Positions 1 to 11,945 of a stretch of 64,000 nt of DNA are shown here, piece by piece. The position numbers and the translations under genes are program-made. How positions within the stretch are numbered: the first letter of the stretch is position 1; each line of letters begins with the position of its first letter. The notes beneath the pieces were generated by a model. That model ran no database searches, had not been told where the DNA came from, and saw only the letters and a list, made by a program, of their open reading frames with translations. The stretch comes from Odobenus rosmarus divergens (Eukaryota; Chordata; Mammalia; Carnivora; Odobenidae). The stretch spans positions 250,844 to 314,843 of the forward strand of contig NW_004451883.1 of assembly GCF_000321225.1 (NCBI RefSeq), in the 5' to 3' direction.

Positions 1-1132
1 GCGTCCCCGTTGGGAGCCAGCATGTCTGCCGCAGCCACCTTTTCCTGCAGCACTGGGAATATGGAAGATGCAGAGCCTGCTGAGCAAAGGCACCCGGGAA
101 GCAGTCACTTAGTTTCCAAGACTTAGCTAACTGCAGATTTAAAATGGAACACAACTCCTTGAGCTGTTTTTTTTCCCCATGAAAATATATACTTAAAGTA
201 CAAGTTTTCACAATTTCCAGAAACAGTTGATCTTCCCTACCTACGAAACAGGACCTGCATAATTATGACTTCAGTTATTAATTAAATCTATGAGATTGAT
301 CACAGAAATTCAACTGCGCAAATCTATATTAGAAATGTGAGAACCGCTTGGCAGAAAGTACCTGGCTCCCTCCCTTCGTACAGAGGACCATGGACTGTGG
401 TGTCTGCACAGGAGGGTTGCGGCCGGGATGGCAGGGCTCCTGACGCACAGGACCCACCCAGAGGGCCACTCAGCTCCAGCTACTTTTGTCCAAAGGAGCA
501 GTGGTGAGCCCAGGGTGTCTGGACCCTCTGATCTGTCAAGCCAGAATTCCCAAATTTATTAAATGTTTTCAACCAATATAAACTTGTAGAAATAATGGTC
601 AGCCAATGGAAATGTATCTAAAGTTCAGAGCTGGGAGACAAAACCACCTGCTTGTGACTTGCTCTGCATAAATAACACAATACCGTCCACCCTGGGCCCC
701 TCGCCTGCCCCCAATCACACGGGTCATCCCAACCTCTCTTACTCTGAGATGTGCTCCTCTGTGACGTTCCAGAACCACATGAACCTTCCACAGATCACAC
801 GGCCCATCCTCAGATCCCTGCTCTGCCCCAGGAACCACAGCTGGGCACCAGGAGTGGGCAAGAACCTAGTTCCTGGGCAGAGACTCCCGTGTGTATGGCC
901 GGAGACACACAGGGATCAAACCATCTATGACATCTAGGGACTCATTCACAGGCCAGCTCCAGAAACAAGGAAGAGGGTCACCTGGCATTTCCAGAAATTG
1001 TCAAGAGAATGTCATTCCACAAGTGTGAGCTGAACTACAGAAATACTCTTGTGTTAGGTGATGGGTAGGAGGGAAGGGGCAATTGTTTTTCCTGTTGAGT
1101 GACGTCACTTGCAGGGCCTCTAGCTATCCATG
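1..1132. other. single-copy DNA, no gene seen
   Basis: No coding pattern, RNA gene or clear repeat is visible. The first 350 bases are AT-rich and the rest is moderately GC-rich. Short open frames near 600-940 occur on both strands and look random. Confidence 0.5.
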
Positions 1133-1366
1133 GGGCGAGCATGGGCCCTGCAGCCAAACCATCGTGGCTCAAACCTCACTCGTGTGGCTTACCAGTCACA
1201 TGAACGATCCGTGCCTCTACAGCCCAAAGCCAACTGTTCATCTATAGTTTATCCATCTATAAGTGGAGCTTATACTGGTATTTACCATAGCATTGTTGGG
1301 ATGGTTAAGGAAAGCAGTCCATGTAGGTTTTTAGAATGTCCTGCAGGAAGCTCCATTTAATAAGAA
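1133..1366 (+). repeat. MIR SINE (ancient tRNA-derived)
   Basis: The order of blocks follows the MIR consensus: a 'gggc.ctgcagccaaacc' 5' part, a central 'cagtcac.tgaac' core, then 'gtttatccatctataa' and a 3' part resembling 'ttgttgggatggttaagg'. It is heavily diverged, as expected for a pan-mammalian element. The short open frame inside it is incidental. Confidence 0.7.
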
Positions 1367-4300
1367 CTTCAGGTCACTTTCTTCACTTGCCCCAGAGCCC
1401 CTTTCCTCAGTCCCAGAGGGCCCCCTGCTCTGGAACACCCGGGCACGTGGATGGGGGTGCGGGGGGCAGGTAGGCAGATATGCCCCCTGTCACCCTCGTC
1501 TGCCTCTGCCGCAGGGGGCTGCCGTGACCCTCACGCCTCACAGCCCGAGGACCCCTTTGCACCACCGCTGGGTGTGGAGTATCAATTCCGGGCACAGGGT
1601 GGGGTGCAGACAGAGGAAGTTGGGCTTGGGTTGGGCGGTTTGCCCGTCAGAGGCAAGCTCGCGGCTGAACCCCATGCGGTCTGGAAGCACTGGGCCCTCC
1701 TGGGCTTGCTGCTCACGCCCAGCTCTGTGTGCCCCCAGCCCTCCCCTATAGGGCCCACCCTAAATCCAGGGTGATTTAGGCTCACGATCCTTAGCTAAGC
1801 ACATTTGCGAAGATCCTGTTTACAAATAAGGTCACATTCTAAGGTTCCTGGTGGGCACTCTTCACCCCGCCACAGTAGCCTACGACCCTAAAGAAGCACT
1901 AGGGTCACTTCAGGAGGCGGGCACAGACGTGCTGGCTCTAGAAGATTTGTCTGAGGTCACGGGGAACTGGGGAGATGGCGGCCTGCGGTCATCTGGGCGC
2001 AGGATGAGGAGGCAGACCTTCCTCAGTGAGGAGGGGAGGGCAGGGAGAAGCCACAGGGCCGGGCCCTGGACACACCGGCATTGGGACAGAGGAGGAGGGC
2101 TCCCGGCTCGCGGGGTCGGAAGCCAGTTCTTGTCCTCACTTGGACAAGCGACGCGGCATCGGGCCGAAGGGAAAAGGAGGAATGTGGGGGGAAAGACGAG
2201 CAGAGGACAAGAAAGCCTGTCCGCCCCAGATCCAGAGCCCGTTTCTGGCGAGAGCCTTACCCACCTGCTGGACCTCGGATGTCCATCTGTCCATGTTCCT
2301 GGGGGGACGTCCCATCTCTCCCGCTGGGCCTGACGCTCCTGCCTCTTGGCCCTCAGAGATGTTCTTCCCAGGTACCCCGATCCCTCTGCGAGCAGAGGGC
2401 GATGCCTGCCCTCAGGACAACAAGTTTTTGGCCATTTGACCCTGAAATGGTGTCCCCGGGGGAGGGGAAGGATGTGGGGAGGCTCCCGGGACCGCAGGGC
2501 TGAAGGCACTGGCCGGCGGGCCACAACCACAGGCCTCGCTAGATGCATGTGAAACAGATTCCGGCGCCTCCGAACTGGAAAACCCCCAACCCCATCTGGA
2601 GATTGGGACCATGTCAATAAACCCAGAAAGTCGCGTGGCCAGGAGGACAGTCGTGTGTCCTTCTGCAGCCCGCCCCCACAGGGATAAGGGGAGAACCCGC
2701 CACTACCTTGTGAGCGCACACAGCTACCGTCCTCCTTCATGGTGACCCCAGGGTCCTGGGAGCACAGGGTCCATTTATGGCTCTCTGCCCTCCTTCAGCG
2801 CTGTCCCCGCACGAGTCCTTCCTCCTGCTCTGTTGCAGACCACCGCCCTGTCCCAGTGGAAGAACTTCCCCTCTATGGCACCATGGGTGACAAGGCAGAG
2901 CCCAGCGCAATTTCAGTGTCCAGTGAAATCCCAGAAGATGAGGCGAAATCACCTCGGGCAGCAGAGAGGGGCTCTGTGGGGGCAGCTGGGGGCCAGGGTC
3001 AGGCTTGTGAGCTGGCCCTGAGGTCACCTCCCCTCTCTCGCAAGCCTTGGTGGGGCGCCAGGCCCTGGGGCGGGGGGCCTTGAGGGGAGGCCGGCGCAGG
3101 AAGGGCCTCCGTGGGGGGAGAGGGCCTCAGGGCCCCCAAGGGCCCAGCCTGCGCCTCTGCCTCTTTGGGGCGGCCCGTGGTCCAACTGTGACCTTTCTCA
3201 AATTTAATTCCACATCTTAAGAATTGGGAACTAATAAAATTGCTGTGAGAGCCACTAAAATGAGATTTACAGGACGCCCGTGTCCGGTGCCCTCCAAGGA
3301 GTGGGGACGAGCCGCTCAGGGAAGAAGCAGAGACCCCCGTGGGGCGCCGGCAGAGCTCTGCCCCCCGGGCAGCTGCAGGGCAGCGGTCCTCCGTTTCCTC
3401 TCCCCCGGGGGAGACCATAGACTTGCTTCCTGTCCCCGTGTCTTCCGTCTGTCCGTCCTGCTGACCGGAGGGCTGCCCCACTTTCTCTCCCAGATCCGTT
3501 CCCTGTCCCACAGCTGCTCCTCCCGCCGCGTGGACCCTCCCGCCTGGGGCATCGTGCAGAGACGACGCTCTCTTCCCCTCGGGACCAACTCTGCTCCCTC
3601 TCGGTCTTTCCTGTCACCGACTTCCTGAAGAACCTGACCGGACAAGCTCAGGATGACCAGCTGCTTGGAAGAAGGAAGCAAATGGAAGACCAGCTGGGGG
3701 CAGGGGTCTGATCAACCGTTGCCCGACCGTGGACACCAGTAGCCACACGAGCTACACTGGGGCTCCCGTTCCCTCAGTGAATCCTGAGCCAGGCACTATG
3801 CCCTAAGCAATTCATTCCACTTCTTTGCAGAAGACCTGCCTCCTTGTTACGCTTGGGGAGATAGGAGTTCTGTGTCCTTGGGTGGGATGAGGACGGATGG
3901 CCAGGGAGGAGCCCCCCTGTGTCCCCACACCCAGCCCGGAGTGTTCCAGAAGCGGTGCGCCCCCTGCCCTGCCATCACTGGCTATCACCTGCCCCACACC
4001 CACTTTATCATCCTGAGCTTATTTGCCACAGCCTTCCATGCTTTGATGCCGTGTGGGCAGGGAGGAGACAAGCAAGGGGCTCAGGGCAGCCTCCGGCAGG
4101 CCCGTCCACACATCCCTCCTGGTCTCAGCTGTGCATCGGGACGCCCAGGGGAACATTCTGGGGTTCTTTCTCAGGCTGGAGAAACGTCCTCCTGCCCCGG
4201 ACGGAGGTAGGCCACCAAGAAGCATGCCTGGGCCACACAAAAGCCACGGCCCGGGGCTCCCCTCAGGAGCCGCCACCCATGTAGGCTCTGTGGCAATGTG

Positions 4301-4862
4301 CTGAGGTAGGTGCTCTCCAAGCATTGCTCAGATCGGGGTCAAGTCCAAGCTAGGCTACTGACATGGGTAGCCTGGAAAATGCAGGCACCCCCTGGGTCTC
4401 TCTCTCCTCGTTTCAGATGGAGGAGGAGGAGGTAAGGTGACACCCTTGAAGAACCTTGTGCAGCGTCCTGCTCGTGATTTCTGAACAAATGCTTGCTGAA
4501 TGAATGAAGGAGCAAGGAAATGCCTCGGTTGAGTTGAGTGGGACCAGAGCACTCACGGGGCGCTCCTGGTGTTCTGGGGACGGTCTCATGGGTTCCGTTC
4601 TGAGCCGGCAAGGGCAGCACGGCGGACTCCCCAGAGCCGGGCTCCACCTGGAAAAGCGGTGGCCTGCTCCAGAGGAGCCTCGCTGGAGTGGTAAATAGGA
4701 AACTCACGGGCTTTCAGTGAGGCTTGTGGGGTGCGGTGTAGAAACGGGGCCCAGCTCCATGGTGACCATCAGGGCCATCAGGAGGAACTCTCCCCACCCA
4801 GCACCTGCTGGGCCTGCACACATCCCCCCAGGCCCCCTGCAGCCCTGCAGGGGAGCTGCGGC
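1367..4862. other. GC-rich single-copy DNA, no gene seen
   Basis: About 3.5 kb of GC-rich sequence with many overlapping chance open frames on both strands, including a 276-residue one at 1910-2740. No codon bias, domain or exon structure can be recognised. A small MIR-like remnant may lie near 3780-3835. An MLT1-like fragment at 1770-1858 is listed separately. Confidence 0.5.
1770..1858 (-). mobile_element. MLT1-type LTR fragment (ERVL-MaLR)
   Basis: It contains the antisense hallmark of MLT1 5' ends: 'gatccttagctaa', then 'tttgcgaagatcctgttt', then 'aaataaggtcacattct'. Only about 90 bases survive. It is an old, non-coding LTR remnant. Confidence 0.6.
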
Positions 4863-4962
4863 CACTCCACCTGAGGATGAGGAGCTGAGGCTCAGAGAGG
4901 ACAGACCCAGATGTGGACTCAGGTGTCTGACCCAAGGTCCAAGCTCTGGCCCCCCAGGCCGG
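4863..4962 (-). repeat. MIR SINE fragment, antisense
   Basis: 'gatgaggagctgaggctcag' followed by 'agaggacag' and a diverged 'cccaaggtcc' block matches the antisense MIR core (gatgaggaaactgaggc, then cccaaggtcac). It is truncated at both ends. Confidence 0.6.
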
Positions 4963-6856
4963 GCCCCTCCTCCTCTCTGGGGAACCAGACCACCAGCCAC
5001 GTATACCCTTCCAGACCTGTGGCCCCAGGACCCAGTGGGGACGCTCAAAGCCAGGACCTTGGGTGTGACAGGGACACTGGATCCCCAACAGCAGTGTATC
5101 GTCAGCCCCTGAGACCCCTGAGCCCACCGAGTGAGGCTGGGGCTGCTCAGGTTGGCCAGCGGCTTGCAGGGAAGCAGCCGCTTAGGTTCTGTGTCCCCAA
5201 AGACATCCTGTGTGCCCTGCCCTGCAGCCCCTGTCAACCAGGCCACCATTAACCTGATCTCACTGAGCCTCCGGTCCCCGATGGGACCTCTGAGGATTCC
5301 ACAGGGAACGAGGCCGGGCCCCCACTCCCATATGCACACTTGGTGTTTGAATCCTCCCACCTTGGAGTAGACTTCCAGGCTCTGCAGTCTGTCTGAGGTG
5401 GACGTCCTCAGCCCCGTGACCGAGTGAGCTCCCACCCGCCGAGACGCCCCGTGAAGGCCATCTGAACACGGCACCTGGAGTCTGCAAAAGGGCTCAAATA
5501 GTGGTGACCACCACAATCGCCGGCTGGTGAGAATGTGTGTCGGGTGTGCCTGCCTTGGCCCCTCGGCTCCACTAAAGGGCCGGATGCTGGGTCTGCACCT
5601 CAAGGGAACCCTGGCACCTGGCAGACACTCAGCGCTCTTTGCAAAAAACTGCAAACCACACTGACATGCCATTCGGTGGAGCAGCCTAAAACTTCGTCCC
5701 TCTTCCTTTATCTTAAATCTTCTTTAAAGGTTTCTGGGATACCAGACAGCTTAAATCATGACATGTCAAGGATACCAGAAACCACCCATATGTATCCTGG
5801 CCTAGGGGAACCCCAGACCAGAGATGCCAAACCGGCTACCCCAAGCCACACAGTGTGCTGAGATCTGGGCTGCCAGGGGCTCACTGCCCCCGAGCCCATG
5901 GAGCTCCCCGAGCCCATGCCCCACGCGGCTCTGAGTCTTGCTTCCTGGGCAAGTGAATCGGTTCTGCGGGGCTGAGGGGGTCTGGCAGAAGCCCAGCCAC
6001 GAGTGTTTCTCTGCCTCGGCCTGAGGACGTCCAGGAACATGGGTGAGGGCGAGCCTGCCGGGGGCTGGGTGTGCCGTGGTGGAAATCGCTTCCAGGAGGC
6101 TGGACAGAAGGCATTTCCCACGCCAAGGAGACGACTGGCCTTGCTTCTGATGGTGAAAGGGGAAGGAGAATTGCTTTCTCTGGAGCATGAGTGCTATGCT
6201 GGGAAGTGCACAGTGGGGTGAGCCACGGCTTCTGTTGCTCACCTCTCTTGGCCTCCGTCAGCCCCAGTGACAGCCCTCTGCACAGCGGCAGGGCCCTGGG
6301 GTCTCAGGGTGGATGACCAAGCCGGCTCTTTGTGCAGGCCCCAGGCCACGTGGTTTCCGGAGCTGATGCGTGGCTCCTCACGGCGGCCAGGGGCACCAGG
6401 CGAGTCATCCACGTTGCCGTGGGGAGGTGGTGGTGGCTGGCAAAGGCTTCCTCCTGAGGGACCCGGCAAACTCCAGGTCAGCTGTGACTGAGAGTGAAGC
6501 CGTCGTCCGGGAACGGGGTGAGGCTGGCTCCTGGTGGGTGACCTCAGAGATGCTGGCCTCTCAGGGGCTCACTTTAGTCCTCTGCCCACGGATGCCCATT
6601 TCTCGGGGTCTTCATCCGGACAGCCTCTTGGCCAAGTCCAAACAAGATGAAGGAGAGCGCCTCAGGCCTCCCTCTGCCCTGTGGCGGCAGGGGCCCTTGC
6701 TCCCTCGGGGCCTGCCATCTCTGTCTACTCTCTGGTCCTGAGGCAAGAAGGGGGCCATGCCATCACCTGGAAAGAGCCCAGAAAGGCGACTCATGGAGCC
6801 CTACAGCCGTGAGTGACAGCATCGTCCTGAGCACTGTGAGACCCTCTCTTTCTCGT
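4963..6856. other. GC-rich single-copy DNA, no gene seen
   Basis: No RNA gene, repeat or exon could be recognised. An antisense open frame of 322 codons ends near 4704 and spans 4704-5672. It runs through the MIR fragment, which argues strongly that it is a chance frame. Confidence 0.5.
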
Positions 6857-7225
6857 CCCTCACCAGGAGCAGCGGGGGTGGGGGGGCTGGCTCGGGTGGG
6901 GCGTCCCTCACCAGGAGCAGCGGGGTTGGGGGGCAGCTCGGGTGGGGCGTCCCTCACCAGGAGCAGCGGGGTGGGGGGGCAGCTCGGGTGGGGCGTCCCT
7001 CACCAGGAGCAGCGGGGTGGGGGGGCAGCTCAGGTGGGGCGTCCCTCACCAGGAGCAGCGGGGGCAGCCCCGCTTGCGCGTCCCTCACCAGGAGCAGCGG
7101 GGGTGGGGGGGCTGGCTCGGGTGGGGCGTCCCTCACCAGGAGCAGCGGGGTGGGGGGGCTGGCTCGTGTGAGGCATCCCTCACCAGGAGCGGGGGGGTGG
7201 GGGCTAGCTCAGGTGGGATGTCCCT
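6857..7225. repeat. G-rich minisatellite, eight units of about 46 bp
   Basis: The phrase 'ccctcaccaggagc' recurs eight times at intervals of about 38-49 bases. It is followed each time by 'agcggggtggggggg' and a variable 'ctggctcgggtggggcgt' or 'cagctcgggtggggcgt'. Units differ by small substitutions and a few indels. One unit has a divergent 'cagccccgcttgc' middle. The G strand is the plus strand, and each unit carries several G runs that could form quadruplexes. Confidence 0.95.
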
Positions 7226-8152
7226 AGACATCCCACAGTGCTACTGCCGAACATTCTGTCCAGAGCAGCCCAGAGCGCCGGGGTCAGACCAGGAACAGTG
7301 TCTGAGAGGCGACCGTCTGCAGGGCTCCGCGGCTCAGGGCAGTGGGGAAATGCGCACAGCCGTGGGCCCCTCCCAGCAGTGAGGGGCTGGCCCCAAGGCT
7401 CCTCCCCGGGACACGGCAGGACGAAGTGCCTGTACAGACCACCCCCAGGGCCAGGAGGACAGCGGCTGGGGTGGGCCTGCTGGGGAGCAAAGCAGAGACG
7501 AGCATGGGCAGAGGTCTGCAGGCGGGGACACAGACCTCCCGTGGCCACCACAGGGTCTCAGACGACCTCCTTTCACTCGCCTCTCTGTCCTCAAACCTTT
7601 CTAGGCAATGGTGACCAGCACCTTGACAGACCCCTTCCTCCACCAGGGTTAGGGTCCTCGGATCCCCCTCCCTAGTAGACGTGCTGTCCTGGCATCACCC
7701 AGTGTCAGCGAGAATCCTTAACCACCATAGCTAGCACAGGCCTGCCCCCACCACCCCCAGGTGACGTCTGATCACCCGGCCTTCAGCGGGGATCCTATCA
7801 GGTCCGTGTGCCAGGTGGGACCACCCCGTCCGGGGGTTTGCTCCAGTAATTCTCCACTCACACACCCCCCAGACCTGCTCCTTGGCTAGAAACCCCTACT
7901 GGCCCCTGCTTGTTCTGTCCTGAGGGCTCATCCGCCTATTGCAAAACTGTCAGCTCTGGGTTTTCCTAAAAGCCCCTTTCCAGGACGGCACATGGGCTCT
8001 CACATCTGCAAAGTGGGGCTGTACTCAGAGTCAGCTGCTGCCCCAACGGTCCCTGGGTGACCCAGACACTTGTGCCCTGACCTGTGGTCCTTGCTGTGGA
8101 CTGTGAGAAGCCCAGTGCAGAGGCTGATAGGCTGGGGAAACATCTCGAAGGA
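7226..8152. other. GC-rich single-copy DNA, no gene seen
   Basis: Follows the minisatellite directly. Several overlapping chance frames are present on both strands. No repeat, RNA gene or promoter pattern was recognised. Confidence 0.5.
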
Positions 8153-8592
8153 GGGTAAGCGGTGTCCCCCAAAGATAGGTTCAAACCCTAGCCCCTATAC
8201 CCGGGGATGTGCCTTATTCAGAAGAAGGGTCTTTGCAGCCCTCATGAGGTTAAGATGGGGTCATGCTGGAGCCGGGCACCCTGAGGCCAATGCAGAAGTC
8301 CCTACAAGGGAACAGAGAGCAGGTCTGAAGATAGAGACACACAGAAGAACCGGTGAAGACCAGGCAGAGATTGCAGCGATGCTTCCACAAGCCAGGGACA
8401 CCAGGGTTGCCGGAAGCCCCGGAAGCTGCGAGGGCGGGCAACACATTCTCCCTCCGAGCTTCCAGAAGGAACCAGCCCAACAGACACTTCGACTGCAGAC
8501 TTCTGGCCTCCTGAACGGTGAGACAACAAATCTCTGTTGTGGGAAGCCCCCCCAGTCTGTGGTAATTTGTCAGGCAGCCCCAGGACATTGAG
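8153..8592 (+). mobile_element. MLT1 LTR (ERVL-MaLR), near full length
   Basis: About 440 bases follow the MLT1 order: 'gtgtcccccaaagat' near the start, 'cttattcagaagaagggtc', 'gaggttaagatggggtcat', 'cttctggcctcctgaacggt', 'gagacaacaaatctctgttg', and a terminal 'cagtctgtggtaatttgt' plus 'ggcagcccc'. It is a solo LTR with no internal region beside it. Open frames crossing it are incidental. Confidence 0.85.
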
Positions 8593-10159
8593 ACGTGCAT
8601 GCAGGGAAGTGACGGCTGAGCGCTCTGCTGGAGAGAGCAATGGTCTAAGGACCTTGCCTCCACGGCTTTGCTCTGCGTGGAATGACTATCAACAAGGTAT
8701 TTAATTTAGTATTTGGTAATGTCTTTCAAATTTGCCAGAAATCCTTTTAGCACATAAGCTTTAAAAAGTACACAATTAATGAAAAATTCTACCTCATTTG
8801 TTTCTCAATTAAGTGGATGATAAGCATGTAAACTGCAGAAAATGTGTATCAGCATTGTATCACCATGGGACCTTGATAGTAACCCGGAACTCGCAAAAAT
8901 GAGGAGACACAAATCTGCTGAAAAAATGTCAGCATCTACTTTAAAAACTAAGTTGTAACTCATATAAAACCATGACCAAAAATCATAATGTTGCACATGA
9001 GGATACAAAAGGTGGGTTTGCCTGCACAGGGAAGCCTAACTTTTCATTTAGATCAGTTGGTTTTTCTTCTAAAATTTTGCTCACCCCAAACCCTAGGTTT
9101 GCGCGTGTGCACAGGGTGAGCAGGGCGGGAAGGACCCCTGGCCGCTCGGCCAGCAGAGGAAGCTCCATGGACCACCTCATGAGCGCCATCAGATGCCACA
9201 AACAGCAAACCGAGTGTGTTCATTCCAACACAGGATTCCAGTTTTTTAAAAAATGTAATTCATAAAATCAAAGAAAAGCCTTGAGAAATTCATCCTTTTG
9301 AAAAGTAAACACGTATTCTTGTGAATGCAGTTCAGCCAACAAGTCCAACGTTGGAATAAAGCTGGTTGTTTGCAATGATGACACAGTTTGGGGGTAAGGT
9401 AATGTTCTTGCTAAATTAAGGAGCCTAAGGGGAGGAACCTGGTGTCGGTTACGGTGCAAATATAATTCATAATTTCGTCGACCAAGCTATGACCGTCTAC
9501 CAGTGGTAATGGAAACTACAGCCATCAAATTTTACCATGTTAGAAATATATATGAGATATATATATGCAGTTACACACAGAGTTAGAATAGCTGGACTAT
9601 AGAACTTTTATGGGTAAGCTGGTGTTAAATAAAGATATGTGTATCAAGGCCGCACATTTTTTTTCTCTGGTACTTATGGTGAATTTGAGTTTAGAAATAC
9701 ATGAGTTCTGCAGAACCTAACATCTCACAATGCTATTAATGGCACTTTATTTAAAAAATGACATTTTGAAAACTTTAAAGTAGTACCCGAAGACAATCTC
9801 CAAGAACTCTAGCTTTTGAGGATTTTATCAAGCACAATTATTCAAAACAAAACCATGAATAGGAAGGCATTGAAATGCAACTAAGAAAAACTAAAGGGGA
9901 ATTTAGTTTTGATCGTGAAATTAAAATAAACAAAATAGTAGCTTTTATTGCTCTGACTCTCCTGCTAGTAGTAATTATAAAATCTAAAAAATTTGCTTTA
10001 TAATGAACTTTTTCAAGGTACTGGTGAGAAGCTAAATCAGGAAGAAACTAGAAGGTATACAATCCTTGAACTATGAGAAAGTATGCTACAAAATTTCAAC
10101 TCTTTGGAGGAAACTAATGTCTTCCTCTAAATTTTTTTTTCCACAGACAAGAAAATCAG
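8593..10159. other. AT-rich single-copy DNA
   Basis: No gene recognised. The 8690-9000 and 9480-9900 parts are AT-rich and hold several TAATT-type words such as 'cacaattaatg' and 'ctcaattaagtgg'. They do not look like a known repeat. A short alternating 'atatatat' patch lies near 9547-9567. Confidence 0.45.
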
Positions 10160-10311
10160 ACTCATAGCGATTCAGATATCAGACAAGGTTTTTAAGCTAA
10201 TTGATTATACGTTATGATTAATTATATATATGTGATTAATATGTTAAATAGGGAGAAAAATACTCAAAGTGGAGGATGCAGTATTTCAACAGAGAACTGA
10301 AATCTATTTTT

Positions 10312-10434
10312 TTCTTTTTCTTTTTTTTATTAACATATAATGTATTATTTGTTTCAGGGGTACAGCTCTGTGATTCATCAGTCTCACACAATTCACAGCG
10401 CTCACCATAGCCCATACCCTCCCCAATGTCCATC
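10312..10434 (-). mobile_element. very short 5'-truncated carnivore L1 insertion with TSD
   Basis: Starting with a T-rich tract (the antisense poly(A) tail), the sequence reads 'taacatataatgtattattt', then 'caggggtacagctctgtgat', then 'cataccctccccaatgtcc'. This is the antisense 3' end of carnivore L1. It is flanked by the perfect duplication 'ctgaaatctattttt' at 10297-10311 and 10435-10449. That marks a complete, extremely 5'-truncated insertion of about 123 bp inside an older L1. Confidence 0.88.
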
Positions 10435-10676
10435 CTGAAATCTATTTTTAAAAAGTCAGACAGACATTCTAGAAATAAAAAATACAACACCTAAAATGAG
10501 AAATTTATTTAATGGATTTAAAAATACGCTGGACACTGCAGAGGACAGATAAGTTGATAGAAAATACCCAAGATGGAAAAGAGAAATAAAAGGAAAAAAA
10601 AGTAAAGAACAGAATATGAGTGCCACAGAATAATAGTAAATAGTCTAATGGAAGTCAAATGGCAATGAGATTATAT

Positions 10677-10884
10677 ATTTTTTTAAGATTTTTTTATTTA
10701 TTCATTCGAGACACAGAGATACAGAGAGAGAAAGAGAACATGAGCAGGGGGAGAAGCAGAGGGAGGGGGAGAAGCAGGCTCCCCATTGAGCAGGGAGCCC
10801 AATGCTGGGCTTGATCCCAGGACCCTGGGATCATGACCTGAGCCAAAGGCAGACGCTTAACTGACTGAGCCACCCAGGCTCCCC
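10677..10884 (-). mobile_element. Can-SINE (tRNA-derived), antisense
   Basis: Antisense Can-SINE: T-rich tail with 'ttttttatttattcattcg' at the left, the pyrimidine-rich part as 'agagagaaagag', 'gggatcatgacctgagcc' and 'gactgagccacccaggc' at the right. It is flanked by 'atgagattata(ta)ttt' at 10665-10680 and 10885-10898, a near-perfect TSD. It sits within the old L1M. Confidence 0.95.
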
Positions 10885-11165
10885 ATGAGATTATATTTTT
10901 AAATGAAAGGGTGGGCTGTGGGGGGAGGACATCCTGCCAACCTAAAAATCCATATAAATGAATCTTTCCAAAGTGAGGGTAAAATGTATGACATTTTCAG
11001 AAAAACAAGAGCAAAGAGAATTCGTTGTCAGCAGATCCACACTTCAGAAAATACTAAAAGAATTTCTTCAGACTGAAGGAAAACAATCCAAGCTGGCAAT
11101 AAGAACTGCAAAAGGAAAGAGAAAAAAGCCAGAGAAAGGACAAATACTGTGAGTAAATATCAGAG

Positions 11166-11715
11166 AATATTAGTTGTCTAAAGCAACGGTAACTTGTATA
11201 TTTCTCAGGCTCATGCAACAGTTGATGGGGGTGGCTGGAGGAAGGGCAAGGTCTACATGGAATTATATTCCCGCAAGAATCCCCTGTTGTCCGTTCTGGT
11301 ACCAAGAAGCGGACACCAGAACGAAGATTTGCAGAAGATTGACTGGGGACACCTGTGAAGGACTGAGGAGCAGGTGAGCAGAGCCCTCAAATCATGATGC
11401 TGGCTTGACCCTCGTGACAGAGACAGGAAGGGGAGGACCAGGTAGGAGAAGTCTGGACTGTGGCCCAGCCTGGCCACTGGGGGCCCCAGGCTATACCATC
11501 TGTCAAAGGAATCCTATGCCCGGGAAGGAGATGGCATTGCCCTCTTCTAACTGCCATCCTTGGCTGAGAGCAGCCCGGGCGCAAGACTGTGGTCTCAGCC
11601 AGATGCTGGACGCTGCCCCCAACTACCTGCCCTGCAGCAGGGTCTCTGGAAACCCGAGGACACCTCATGGCTGCCATGCCTGTTTGCTTCAGATGTGGCA
11701 AACATTCTATTTCAT
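11166..11715. mobile_element. unclassified GC-rich insertion that splits the old L1M
   Basis: The old L1M sequence stops near 11165 and resumes near 11716. The intervening 550 bases are much richer in GC and resemble an old LTR or other mobile unit in texture, but I cannot name a family. Boundaries are inferred from the L1 halves, and no TSD was identified. Confidence 0.4.
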
Positions 11716-11945
11716 GGCCCATGATAAATCAAAGACGCATATTACAATCTCTAGGCAATGTCTAAAAGGGAAACACAAAAATGTAGTCTAAATATCCATA
11801 AAATACAATAATGAAGAGCACTTGATTCAAATATTTTTAAAATACAGTGAAAAGGAATAAAGGGGCAAAACAGGTGGGACAGAATAAGCAGCAAAATTAA
11901 AATCAATTTTATCAGTAATTTCATTAAATGTAAATGGGCCAAAGT

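Larger units (their letters stand above)
10160..11945 (+). mobile_element. old L1M LINE, ORF1 to pre-ORF2 region, broken by three insertions
   Basis: Pieces match ancient L1M in order. These are 'cagacaaggtttttaagc' and 'atttcaacagagaactg' (ORF1 region), then 'tctagaaataaaaaatacaa', then 'gaattcgttgtcagcagatc' with 'cttcagactgaaggaaaac' (ORF1-ORF2 junction), and finally 'cattaaatgtaaatgggcc' (start of ORF2). The element is interrupted by an antisense L1 scrap, a SINE and a GC-rich insert, each listed separately. It is highly diverged with no intact frame. The 5' boundary is approximate. Confidence 0.7.

Noticed and set aside
4704..5672. Antisense open frame of 322 codons
   Set aside because: It reads through an antisense MIR fragment and overlaps other frames, with no recognisable protein family.
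6857..7225. Regular 14-base repeat with intervening sequence, CRISPR-like at first sight
   Set aside because: The intervening parts are also near-identical. It is a minisatellite.
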